Position numbers and translations under genes: made by a program. A stretch of DNA of 64,000 nt from Pegoplata infirma (taxonomy: Eukaryota; Arthropoda; Insecta; Diptera; Anthomyiidae). Below are positions 36,750 through 46,689 of this stretch, piece by piece (within the stretch, counting starts at the first letter, position 1; every line of letters starts with the position of its first letter). The DNA lies in assembly GCA_963921195.1 (NCBI GenBank), contig OY992538.1, positions 85,931,904-85,995,903 on the forward strand, written 5' to 3'. The notes below the pieces were generated by a model. That model was not told the DNA's origin and made no database searches. It saw only the letters and a program-made list of their open reading frames with translations.

Positions 36750-37710
36750 TTATTTTAAATTCGGATAAGAATTTTACAGCTGATCCTTGGGTTGATACAA
36801 CCGTGTCCATAAAAAATTTTAAATTAAATTCTTATAAATCTTTATTTGCATACGATATCAATGTTTGCAGTATTTTGAGGAAAAATGAAAATGGTAAAAG
36901 GAATTTTACTTATATCCATATGGTTAAATCGAATATGGATGTATGGATCCATGCCAAAATCGTGCCCAATAAAAAAGGTAAGATGATTTTAAACTGCACC
37001 TAAATTAAAAAATTTGAAGTGTAGCTAAAGTTTTTGAAAATATTCGATTAAGAGTGTTATTCTAGCTCGAGGCCCAAACATTTTATTTACGATATTCTCA
37101 TAATAGATTATTTCGTCACCTAAAGTGCAAAAGACCCTAACTAACATTTTATTAATTTTACAGGAGAAGCAAAAAACAGTATTGAATGATATTTTAAATT
37201 TTTCAATAACTTTGTTGTTTTTTAATGAATTTGGCTAAAATTTTGTGAGGACATTCTTTTAATAAATATGAATCAAAATAAATCAAATAATATTAAAAAC
37301 GTTTTTTTGTTTCGCTACGTCCATTGGGGATTGCCCAAATCACATGTTTTTTAATTTTGGATATAAAATCGCTAATATTTTTATGCAGCCCTAATTTTTT
37401 GTTGAGACGTGTATGTTAATAAAATAATCCAGACAGAACCAATCAAAAAACTGATTTTGAATTTTTTGTTAGTTAGGGCCTTCTGCATTTTAGGTGACGG
37501 TTTATTGCTTTAAAAAACTGTTTTTGAAAACATCTTACAAAAATCTTGTAATCTAAGCATTCTTTTTTTATTTTCAGGGTGATTACAATTTTAGGGGTTT
37601 GAAACTAGATCAAGCTATTATTACACCATTTTTACCCAGCGGCTATTATCGTGCCCAAGTTAATACCTATTTTCCTAAGGGATCATTTAGAGATTCTATC
37701 GCTACACTCA
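36750..37710 (+). pseudogene. DUF1091-like gene remnant cut by MITEs
   Basis: Two stretches look like parts of one fly DUF1091 (DM8) protein, a large, secreted, poorly characterised fly family. The first (36780-37000) reads ADPWVDTTVSIKNFKLN, then FAYDINVCSILRKNENGKRN, then KGKMILNCT and a stop; the second (37578-37710) reads GDYNFRGLKLD, then ITPFLPSGYYRAQVNTYF. In the family the order is a VDVCS box, a ...NC(P) box, then G.Y and LP.G.YR, so the order fits. The second stretch follows a good acceptor TTATTTTCAG at 37577, but the donor at 36978 (AAAAAAG/GTAAGA) would put it out of frame, and the other path meets TAA after NCT. The left end abuts a TA element (36738) and the right end is cut by a MITE at 37705. 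Probably dead; a model with an unusual intron cannot be excluded. Confidence 0.55.
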
Positions 37711-37914
37711 AAAAATTGTATTAGTAAAATCAACTGAAAATGTCAGTTAAAATAACTTCTTTGTAAGTTGTTTTGGGGTCAACTATTTTTTTAGTTAAAT
37801 CAACTAACAATGTTAGTTATTTTAACTGACAAAAAAACAACTGACTTATGTAGTAAAAACTACTTACATTTGTAGTCAAAACAACTAACATGTTGTAAAA
37901 ATAAAATAATCAAT

Positions 37915-38134
37915 AGAGGTATTCAGAGTCTTGTTACCACCTCTGGCAATGTAGCAAAAGAGTACTTCTTTCAAAAAATACATGTAGAGGTATTCAGAGT
38001 CTTGTTGCCAGCCCTGGCAATGTAGCAAAAGAGTACTTCTTTCAAAAAATACATGTATTTTGAAAAGTAATTTTGAAAAGTGCTCTTTTACCACCAGTGC
38101 CAGGGCTGGCAAGCAAGACTCTGAATACCTCTAA
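37915..38134. mobile_element. foldback element with a duplicated left arm
   Basis: Starts GAGGTATTCAGAGTCTTG, repeats the same 65-70-bp block at 37985, and ends with the complement CAAGACTCTGAATACCTC. Flanked by TA. The left arm is thus present twice in tandem and the right arm once. The 75-codon - frame here is an artefact of it. Confidence 0.8.
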
Positions 38135-38149
38135 TATATTTATATTATA

Positions 38150-38355
38150 GGGGGGCCCCTGTAGGTTAGTTGGTAGCGTGCTAGCCTATGAAACAGGAGG
38201 TCGTGGGTTCGGTTCCCACAAAAACCCTTGGTCGATTTCGCTACAACGAGACGACGGTCATTGTTACCAGTTCTCGTTTAGGTTTAAATTATTAAAAATG
38301 ATTTGTAATTAAATTGGAAAAATAAAAACCGACCATTGGATCAAATTATTATTAA
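38150..38355 (+). repeat. tRNA-derived SINE-like sequence, copy 1
   Basis: The head reads like a tRNA: A-box region TAGGTTAGTTGGTAGCGTG, B-box region GGTTCGGTTCCC in a GTGGG/CCCAC stem. It is followed by TCGATTTCGCTACAACGAG and an A-rich end (ATTATTATTAAAAAAA). A second copy at 49530-49650 shares the head and the next 30 bases. That both boxes are kept and a common non-tRNA tail follows suggests a SINE and not a tRNA gene. Confidence 0.65.
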
Positions 38356-38749
38356 AAAAAAAAAAAAATTTATATTTTTTTTCAAAAAAATTTTCAGAAA
38401 AAAAATTGAAGACCAAATATTTTCAAAGTTTTTTTTTTTTTAAAAAAGTTGTGAAAAATAAAAAAACGAAAATTAATATTGAATTTTTTTGGAAAAAAAA
38501 AACGGAAAATTTTTCAGAGATAAAAAAATGAAATTAACTACTTTAATTAACTGTTACTACACTACAGTACTTTTTTGTTAGTTGTTCAAAAAAACGACTT
38601 AAAATAACTAACAGAAATAGTTGTTTGATATTTTTCATACAAAAAAACTGACTTTGTAGTTGAAAACAACTGACTAGTGTAAAATATACAAACAACTAAC
38701 ATGTAGTAACTTACATAATTTTCTGAGTGTTATCTTACTGCAGTTAAAA

Positions 38750-39836
38750 AATTATGTTAGTAAAATCAACTGAAAATGTCAGTCAAATTAACTACTTTGT
38801 AAGTTGTTTTGGGGTCAACTACTTTTTCAGTTAAATCAACTAACAATGTTAGTTATTTTAACAGACAAAAAACAACTGACTTATGTAGTAAAAATTACTA
38901 ACATTTGTAGTCAAAACAACTTATATGTAGTAAAAATAAACAATATATAATTTTTTTTTCAAAAGTTTTTTTCCAAGTTTTTTTTTTTTTTTTAAAAAAG
39001 TAAAAAAACGATTTTTTTTTTTTTTTTTTGGAAAAAACTTTTAAAATTTTTGAGAAATAAAATAAATAAAATTACACTCAGAAAATTATGTAAGTTACTA
39101 CATGCTATTTGTTTGTATATTTTACAGTAGTTAGTTGTTTTCAACTACAAAGTCAGTTGTTTCTGTATGAAAAATATCAAACAACTATTTCTGTTAGTTA
39201 TTTTAAGTCGTTTTTTTGAACAACTAACAAAAAAGTACTGTGATGTAGTAACAGTTATTTAAATTAGTCAATTTTATTTTTTTTTATCTCTGAAAAATTG
39301 TCAAAGTTTTTTTCTAAAATAAAAATAAATTTTCGTTTTTTTAATTTTTCACAACTTCTTAAAAAAGAAAAAAAAAATTTGGTCTTCATTTTTTTTTTTA
39401 AAATATTTTGAAAAAAAAAATAAAAATACATATTGATTGTTTTATTTTTACTACATTTTAGTTGTTTTGACTACAAATGTAAGTAGTTTTTACTACATAA
39501 GTCAGTTGTTTTTTGTCAGTTAAAATAACTAACATTGTTAGTTGATTTAACTGAAAAAGTAGTTGACCCCAAAACAACTTACAAAGTAGTTATTTTAACT
39601 GACTTTTTCAGTTGATTTTACTAACATAATTTTTTGAGTGTAACTACTTTAATTAACTGTTACTACACTACAGTACTTTTTTGTTAGTTGTTCAAAAAAA
39701 CGACTTAAAATAACTAACAGAAATAGTTGTTTGATATTTTTCATACAAAAAAATCTGACTTTGTAGTTGAAAACAACTGACTACTGTAAAATATACAAAC
39801 AACTAACATGTAGTAACTTACATAATTTTCTGAATG
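38750..39836. mobile_element. TA MITE, host of a nested copy of its own family
   Basis: Left part 38750-39074 starts AAAAAATTATGTTAGTAAAA; right part 39641-39836 ends ACATAATTTTCTGAATG. Between them lies a complete MITE of the same family in opposite orientation. Removing it and one TA restores a continuous family sequence. Confidence 0.85.
39075..39640. mobile_element. TA MITE nested in a MITE
   Basis: Ends CACTCAGAAAATTATGTAAG and ACATAATTTTTTGAGTG, TA duplicated at both sides. A full 566-bp copy of the CACTCA/GTTAGT family. Confidence 0.9.
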
Positions 39837-39839
39837 TAA

Positions 39840-40073
39840 TCTTACTGTTTATATGAAATTAAAATAAAAAAAAAAACACTTAAACAAATATATTTAAAAT
39901 TTTTTTAATATTTTTTTTTTATTTTTAAATGATATTTTAAACTTAAAACTACTGTAATCGGGAGAAATGTGTTGCAGGAAACATTTTAATTTGTTATAGC
40001 TGTGAATTTGTAAAAGTTTACGCCTGAAAAGAGAAATAAAAATATGATAAGTTAATTTTAAAAATAACAAATA
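39840..40073. other. AT-rich, no gene seen
   Basis: Poly-T and poly-A tracts only. Confidence 0.4.
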
Positions 40074-40590
40074 AAAAATTTAATTCGACTAGGCCGAATT
40101 CATTTATAACTTTCCAAATGCCTAAAACATTTTTTTTATCGATTTTAATTTTTTTAAATTAAAAAAAATTAAATTTTTCAAAAATTCTAATTAGATTTTT
40201 TGTTATTTTTAGTAAAAAGCCCTTTTTCAGTGTGATTTTTTTAGTGTAATTATTTTTTTTAATGTAAACATTTTTTTTGAGTGACAAAAACACTTTGGTA
40301 AATGTTTTTGGTCCTACTAATGTCATTAAAATCGTGTTTAGTGTGTTTATCACCATGTGAATTAAACAACACAATATTAAATTCACAATTTTTGCTCATA
40401 ACTTTTGAACCCCTGGACCAATTTTTACTGAAATTCAATATCAACCTGACCAGGAAAACGATAAATATATATTCCAAACTTTAGTAACTTCAGAGAAGTC
40501 TTTCAAAAGTTATCAAAAAGCTTTCAATAGTTAGATCGACTTAAAACCGATCGAGGATCATGAATATACTTTACGGGCACAGTGGGAAAA
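40074..40590 (-). repeat. dispersed repeat, ATACCCTCCAC family, truncated
   Basis: Starts AAATTTAATTCGACTAGGCC and includes CATAACTTTTGAACCCCTGG and GATCGAGGATCATGAATATA, as in 10360-11158, but the terminal GTGGAGGGTATA is missing. Confidence 0.6.
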
Positions 40591-40850
40591 ATTGCTTATT
40601 TTTTAAAAGTAATTGTGGAGCCGCAGAACAAAACGTACTTTTTCGCATTTTAAAATTGTTTGTAAAATTAAGATTTGTGTGTTTCGTCCGCTTAAAAAAC
40701 GGCATGAAATTCGAATTAGTAAGAAGTTTTATACTTAATAATACTTGATTAATGAAAAATTCCTTACTTTTTCTAGGTTTGTGCTCTTTTCTTAAGATAC
40801 GGAATAAATAATGCTTAGTAACCCATCAATTTTGAATTTGCGAAAAAGTA

Positions 40851-42148
40851 CACGCAAAAAAAAAATCTGTGTAAGATTGAGCAATCCTACTTGGTAAAAC
40901 TTTTTTCATACCAAAAAAAAAATTTTACCAAATTTTTGCTAATATTATGCTTGTCGATGTTAAAGTAACATAATTCATTTTTTATGTAAAATAACCAAGT
41001 AGCTTGCTCAATAACGCAAATTACCTGCACAAAAATTTATCGAAAGAAAACAACAAAAAAAACAAAACAAATACAGGCCGCCATTTTCATTTTGTATTTT
41101 TTTGTGCGTGCGTTGTTCGTTTATTTTTTGTGTTATAAAAACGTAAAAAGGAAATTGATATATAAAATAAAAATAAATTAATACATAAATAAAAATAAAT
41201 TAGTTTTCTAAAAGATAAATAAATGTAAGATAAAAGAATGTTAAAGTTAATTTTGCTTTCATCACTTAAAACACCATTCAATAAGAAAAACCAATGGAGT
41301 CCCAGACGTATGTTTCGATGAATAACAAATGGAATGATAAAGTGAGTATACCCGCATTCCGAAGACACCAATAAGGTTTAATAGATTTTTAGTTAAAAAT
41401 TAGTGTTTGGTAATAATTTTATATTTTTACAGGGTACTGCTAAATAAATTTTTGAAGCTATGGAGAATCCTTCACTACAATAAAGAGCGTGGACACCAAT
41501 CCTGCCTTTAGTTATAAAATTAAAACCTAAAAACCCAAAGCCAAGGGAGTCCATACCTGTTTTGATGGGTTACAAATGGAATGACAAAGTAAGTGTTCCT
41601 CCTTACCAAGAGACCAATGGGGTTAACCAATTTTTTAAATTAAAAATTTATGTTTTGTAATAATTTTCTATTTTTACAGGATGCTTTTAAATAAATTCGT
41701 GAAGCTATAGCGGATCCTTTACTTCAAGAAGAAGCGTAGGCAGCAGTCACTCGAGAAAATTGTACAAAAAGGGTCAGTTGGTCGGTGGAAAATTAAATCC
41801 TACACAACATTTATTATATTAATATGGATTTATTCTGTGAAAATTTTAAATTCAACAAATATACAAATTTTTACAAAAATTTATTGAAAATTTATTTTAG
41901 CATAAATGTGGTAATTTTTAGCATTATTTTTAGTCAGCTTTTCAAATAATTTTGGTATATTTCACCATATTTCTTTTGGTATATTTTACCAAGTTTTTGC
42001 TTAAATATCATTAGCATTTCTTCAAAATTTTTTACATAAGTGTTTTGGCTAAATTACGAAAACTACTTCGTCGGTTGTAGTTTTAGCATATTTTTGGTAA
42101 AATTATGCCAGATTTTTGCTCACTCCGACACAAGTTTTTTTTTGCGTG
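40851..42148. mobile_element. TA element with CACGCAAAAAAAAA ends
   Basis: Left end CACGCAAAAAAAAAATCTGT, right end its partner ACAAGTTTTTTTTTGCGTG, TA on both sides and present once in the uninterrupted arm. Subterminal TTGCTCA and TTTGGTAAAATT motifs. The centre carries two tandem exon-like units (41275-41750). Confidence 0.82.
41275..41750 (+). pseudogene. two tandem exon-intron-exon relics in a TA element
   Basis: Copy 1 has a frame SQTYVSMNNKWNDK followed by GTGAGT, an AT-rich gap of about 90 bp, a TTTTTACAG acceptor and GTAK-stop-IFEAMENPSLQ. Copy 2 has SIPVLMGYKWNDK, GTAAGT, a similar gap, TTTTTACAG and DAFK-stop-IREAIADPLLQEEA. Both share the TAA at the same codon. The W-N-D-K and EA-I-x-x-P-x-LQ pattern resembles a Myb/SANT-like DNA-binding module of transposon or host proteins, but this is an impression only. 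Both copies are dead in their current form. Confidence 0.5.
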
Positions 42149-42284
42149 TACGTTTTGTTCTGCGACTCCTCAATTGAGCCATTCAGTAAAGACTTTAGCT
42201 TTTTTTTTTTATATTGACAGCAATGTAAATCAAAGCACTGCACTACTGACCCCGGTAATAAACGGAATGATAAACTTAAAAATA

Positions 42285-42745
42285 AAGGGACACGTATTTT
42301 TTTGTAGCGGCCCAAATTCATATTTAGGGAGTGAAAATGAGGGGGGAAGTAACGGTCATTTTTCAGTTTTTGCTTTTATCTCCTATATTATGCAAAGAAA
42401 CCTAGTCATGTTACATACCAAATGAAAGGTCTTTGGAAAACCTATCATCGTGTGCAAAGAACGTGTCCAAATATGCTCAAAATTTCGTCATATTGAGTAA
42501 AATGCCAAAATTTTAGAACATTTTGGTTGATAAGTCGAAAAATATTTACGTTTTTGGCATGTTGTTAGCATCACGAGATAGCTATTTTAAATACCTTTAA
42601 TTTGATACCAAATATGCCCATACTTATTTTGAATAAATAGGCGTAAATCATAAAAAAACTGAAAAAGGTGAACTTTCCCCAATACAAATCGACCTCCCCC
42701 CCCTAAAAATGAGTTTGGGCCGCTAAAAAAATACGTGTCGAATTA
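42285..42745. mobile_element. foldback element
   Basis: Left arm ACACGTATTTTTTTGTAGCG then GCCCAAATTCAT; right arm near 42705-42740 is complementary (TTTGGGCCGCTAAAAAAATA, CGTGTC). About 450 bp; no gene inside. Confidence 0.7.
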
Positions 42746-42749
42746 ACTT

Positions 42750-42865
42750 TCTTTCTGAACTACATATCTAAATTTCTAGAAGATCGGATGGTGACACCAA
42801 GGAGACTCTCCTTGTAAGTGGAGGGTATAAAAAAATTCGTGTCATATACCCTCCATCTCTTATAC
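42750..42865. repeat. fragment of ATACCCTCCAC family
   Basis: GTGGAGGGTATAAAAA at 42820 and CATATACCCTCCATC at 42843 lie head to head. Confidence 0.6.
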
Positions 42866-43641
42866 TTTCCGTGATAGAGCCATTTAAAAATGGCAAAATA
42901 GCATAGTCGCATTTATTCTGATTTATTTCAGACTAATTTCATTTCAAAACTACACACAAAAAAAAATCGAGGTAATATTACCTAAAATCATAGTATAACT
43001 TTATCTAAGTGCCAAGATAACATAGAGCCTACAAAGTTTTTAGACAATATTACTTAAAAGCCAAGGTAATTTTTAAAAAATGCCGCAGAGTTTTGTACTC
43101 TTGCCCAAAATATTAAATCATGATAATGTTTTATTTAATAAAAAGTTGTTACGAATAAACATCACATATTTCCAAAAACGATATTTTCTCAGAAAAAAAT
43201 AACTCCAAGTAATTTCTTAAATACACTTGCAGGATTAATTCAATATTCAGAAAAAAAATTAAAAACTAAGAAACAATCCAGACAAAACCAAAAATTAGTC
43301 AAAAAAATGCAGATAAATTCAGAAAAATCACAAAATTTAAAACAAAAACTACTGGAAAATTTAGAGAAACCTGAATATATAACATTTTAACTGATTTATA
43401 AGATTCTAATTATTTTTTTTTATTATTTTGATAAGCTTTTATTTATTCCTTTTTTTTATACAAATCAAATAGTCTTTTAATTTTAAATTATACTTAACAA
43501 TGACCAATACTTAAAACAATACCTTTTTCTAACTTTTTTTATAATTTAATAAAAAAAAGTATAAAGGTTTAAAAAAAATTTGGTCTTAACAAAAAAAAAA
43601 ATAAACAAGCTAAAAAAAACGAAATTTAAAAAAATATGTTG

Positions 43642-43712
43642 ACTGATCACGGAGACGATCCCCGGACCCACTGTTTCTGAGTCTGACACACTTCAGCTAG
43701 GCTACCGCATAA
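43642..43712 (-). repeat. tRNA-Leu-like segment, degenerate
   Basis: On the - strand: GCGGTAGCCTAGCTGAAGTG (A-box region) and GGGGATCGTCTCCG (degenerate B-box region). The better-kept version is at 55762-55832. Confidence 0.55.
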
Positions 43713-43789
43713 TATTTAAATGCCAACATAAACAGTGTTATGTTCTTGCTTGTGGTTATCCGACAATATTATAGACACATACTACAAAA

Positions 43790-46120
43790 TAGAGATGGGC
43801 GCGTGAGTGATTTTGACTTACTCACGCACACGAAATAAAAGTATTGCTCACTTACAAAATAGTTTTTTCTGCTTACGTTTACACGCGCTCACGTGAGTAG
43901 CTAAAATTTTTGTCACGCTCACGAAATAATCACGCTTACAAAGACTCACGAAAATAAAATAAACTAAATTTTATTTGACTTTATGTCAAATTCTTGTACA
44001 AAAGGTATTTAATTTCCTAAAATTAATCATAAAAGCTTATTTTAATCACAATTTTGTATTAGTTACCCTTTAAATTCAATATGATGACGATTTTCTTACT
44101 ACACCATTTACAGATGTAATTTGAAAAAGATCAATTGTAATTCGAAGATTCTATTTGTAATTCGAAGATTCCATTTGTAATTCGAAGATTTCATTTGTAA
44201 TTCGAAGATTCCATTTGTAATTAGAATACTCCAATTGTAATTCGAATATTCCATTTGTTATTCGAAGACTCCAATTGTAATTCGTAAATAATCAATTGTA
44301 ATTCGTAAAAGATCAATTTTAATTCGTAAAAGATCAATTGTAATTCGTAAAAGATAAATTGTAATTCGTAAAAGATCAATTGTAATTCGAAAAAGATCAA
44401 TTGTAATTCGTAAAAGATCAATTGTAATTCGAAAAAGATCAATTGTAATTCGAAGATTCCAATTGTAATTCGTAAAAGATCAATTGTAATTCGAAAAAGA
44501 TCAATTGTAATTCGAAGATTCCAATTGTAATTCGTAAAAGATCAATTGTAATTCGAAAAGATCAATTGTAATTCGTAAAATATCATTTCTAATTCGAAAA
44601 AGATCAATTGTAATTCGTAAAAGATCAATTGTAATTCGTAAAAGATCAATTGTAATTCGAAGATTCCAATTGTAATTCGAAAAACATCAACTGAATTTCC
44701 ATGGATAATTTACGAATTACAATTGGAATCTTCGAATAACAATTGATCTTTTACGAATTACAATTGATCTTTTACGAATTACAATTGATCTTTTTCGAAT
44801 TACAATTGATCTTTTACGAATTACAATTGATCTTTTTTGAATTACAATTGATCTTTTACGAATTACAATTGATCTTTTTCGAATTACAATTGATCTTTTA
44901 CGAATTACAATTGGAATCTTCGAATTACAATTGATCTTTTTTTAATTACAATTGATCTTTTACGAATTACAATTGGAATCTTCGAATTACAATTGATCTT
45001 TTACGAATTACAATTGATCTTTTACGAATTACAATTGGAATCTTCGAATTACAATTGATCTTTTTTTAATTACAATTGATCTTTTACGAATTACAATTGG
45101 AATCTTCGAATTACAATTGATCTTTTACGAATTACAATTGATCTTTTACGAATTACAATTGATCTTTTTCGAATTATAATTGATCTTTTACGAATTACAA
45201 TTGATCTTTTACGAATTACAATTGATCTTTTACGAATTACAATTGATCTTTTACGAATTACAATTGGAATCTTCGAATTACAAATGGAATCTTCGAGTTA
45301 CAATTGGAGTATTCGAATTACAAGTGGAATCTTCGAATTACAAATGGAATCTTCGAATTACAAACGGAATCTTCGAATTACAAATATAATCTTCGAATAA
45401 CAATTGATCTTTTTCGAATTACAATTGATCTTTTACGAATTACAATTGGAATCTTCGAATTACAATTGATCTTTTTTTAATTACAATTGATCTTTTACGA
45501 ATTACAATTGGAATCTTCGAATTACAATTGATCTTTTACGAATTACAATTGATCTTTTACGAATTACAATTGGAATCTTCGAATTACAATTGATCTTTTT
45601 TTAATTACAATTGATCTTTTACGAATTACAATTGGAATCTTCGAATTACAATTGATCTTTTACGAATTACAATTGATCTTTTACGAATTACAATTGATCT
45701 TTTTCGAATTATAATTGATCTTTTACGAATTACAATTGATCTTTTACGAATTACAATTGATCTTTTACGAATTACAATTGATCTTTTACGAATTACAATT
45801 GGAATCTTCGAATTACAAATGGAATCTTCGAGTTACAATTGGAGTATTCGAATTACAAGTGGAATCTTCGAATTACAAATGGAATCTTCGAATTACAAAC
45901 GGAATCTTCGAATTACAAATATAATCTTCGAATAACAATTGATCTTTTTCGAATTTCATCTGTAAATGGTGTAGTTTTCTGTTTTAGACAGCACACAACA
46001 ATCACGCAAACTGACGAAGCCAAAATTACTCACGCAATCTCACGCACGAAATTTTTTTTTTAATCAAGCGTAAATTTCACTCATGATCACGCGTAATCAC
46101 GTGGCACGTTCGCATCTCTA
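43790..46120. mobile_element. hAT-like element carrying an inverted satellite array
   Basis: Ends TAGAGATGGGCGCGTGAGTG and, at the right, CACGTTCGCATCTCTA. Target duplication CTACAAAA at 43782-43789 and 46121-46128, perfect. Subterminal CTCACGCACACG / TCACGCAAT motifs lie on both sides. The centre (44120-45955) is filled with a short-unit satellite arranged as two arms of opposite direction. No transposase. Confidence 0.92.
44120..45955. repeat. inverted satellite array, AATTCGTAAAAGATCAATTGT unit
   Basis: Units of about 19-22 bp: TTGTAATTCG followed by TAAAAGATCAA, AAAAAGATCAA or AAGATTCCAA. Up to about 44690 the units point one way; from about 44710 to 45955 the other way. The right arm contains a 535-bp direct duplication (for example 45180-45389 equals 45715-45924). 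All frames with ELQLIFYELQLI are products of the unit, not genes. Confidence 0.95.
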
Positions 46121-46689
46121 CTACAAAAAACGTAGTATGTAGTTCTGCATGTAGATATTCTATTTTCAAATATACTGGTTAGTTTTGCGATGATGGTAAC
46201 TAATCTAATTGGAAATGCGATATTTGGTATGGCAATACTGCGTTAATCGAGTAGCGGCGCCTAAAAGTATGTGTTTTTTTATTTTATTTATTAATTTTAA
46301 ATAATTATCGAAGTTTAAGGTTGTAATAAAATGAAAACTGTAATTCTCATTTTCTTTTTTGTGTAATCGTTAGCTTATATAGTCAAACTGAGGTGGCGTC
46401 CTGCAACTTTTTTAAAATTAGACCCCAGCCTAAAAACATTATCATGTTAAAATGATATGTTCGAAAAATTAACTATGTTTTTAGGAAATATTCCAAAAAT
46501 ACTTTGTAAACTCGACAAAGTTCAGCAGAGTGAGAATTTATATATAAACTTTGGTAATTTATCTAAATTATTTTGTTGACAAGCAAACTATAAATACTTC
46601 CACCCATAAATAAATTAATAAAATTAAAAAATTAATAGAATTTATTATGCTTTATAATTTTTTATTTATTATAAATTACAATTGTTGAT

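Larger units (their letters stand above)
37705..38729. mobile_element. TA MITE, CACTCA/GTTAGT family, with two insertions
   Basis: Ends CACTCAAAAAATTGTATTAG and ACATAATTTTCTGAGTG. About 550 bp of family sequence is interrupted by a foldback (37917-38132) and by a SINE-like sequence (38150-38350). It lies inside the last visible stretch of the DUF1091-like remnant. Confidence 0.8.
40600..42190. repeat. inverted repeat interrupted by the element at 40851-42148
   Basis: 40613-40650 (GCCGCAGAACAAAACGTACT and on) is complementary to the sequence made by joining 40835-40850 with 42149-42175. The right arm of this foldback therefore holds the younger element, which gives an in-window view of the uninterrupted site. 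Confidence 0.75.
43081..46449 (-). mobile_element. tRNA-bearing element, interrupted copy
   Basis: On the - strand it starts at 46449 (AACATGATAATGTTTTTAGG), passes a block with TGGTATGGCAATACTGCGTT, is interrupted by the hAT element at 46120-43790, goes on to a tRNA-like segment (about 43710-43642) and ends at 43081 with CAAGAGTACAAAACTCTGCGGCA. The copy at 55365-56892 has the same order of blocks. No open frame. The TACAAAACTCT end can form a small hairpin; class (SINE, Helitron-like or other) is not settled. Confidence 0.7.

Noticed and set aside
38150..38225. Possible tRNA gene
   Set aside because: No closed acceptor stem, and the same head with the same non-tRNA tail occurs at 49530; a SINE-like repeat fits better.
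44221..46063. Several + and - frames with ELQLIFYELQLI repeats
   Set aside because: They are translations of the satellite unit in the hAT-like element; both strands and several frames are open for the same reason.
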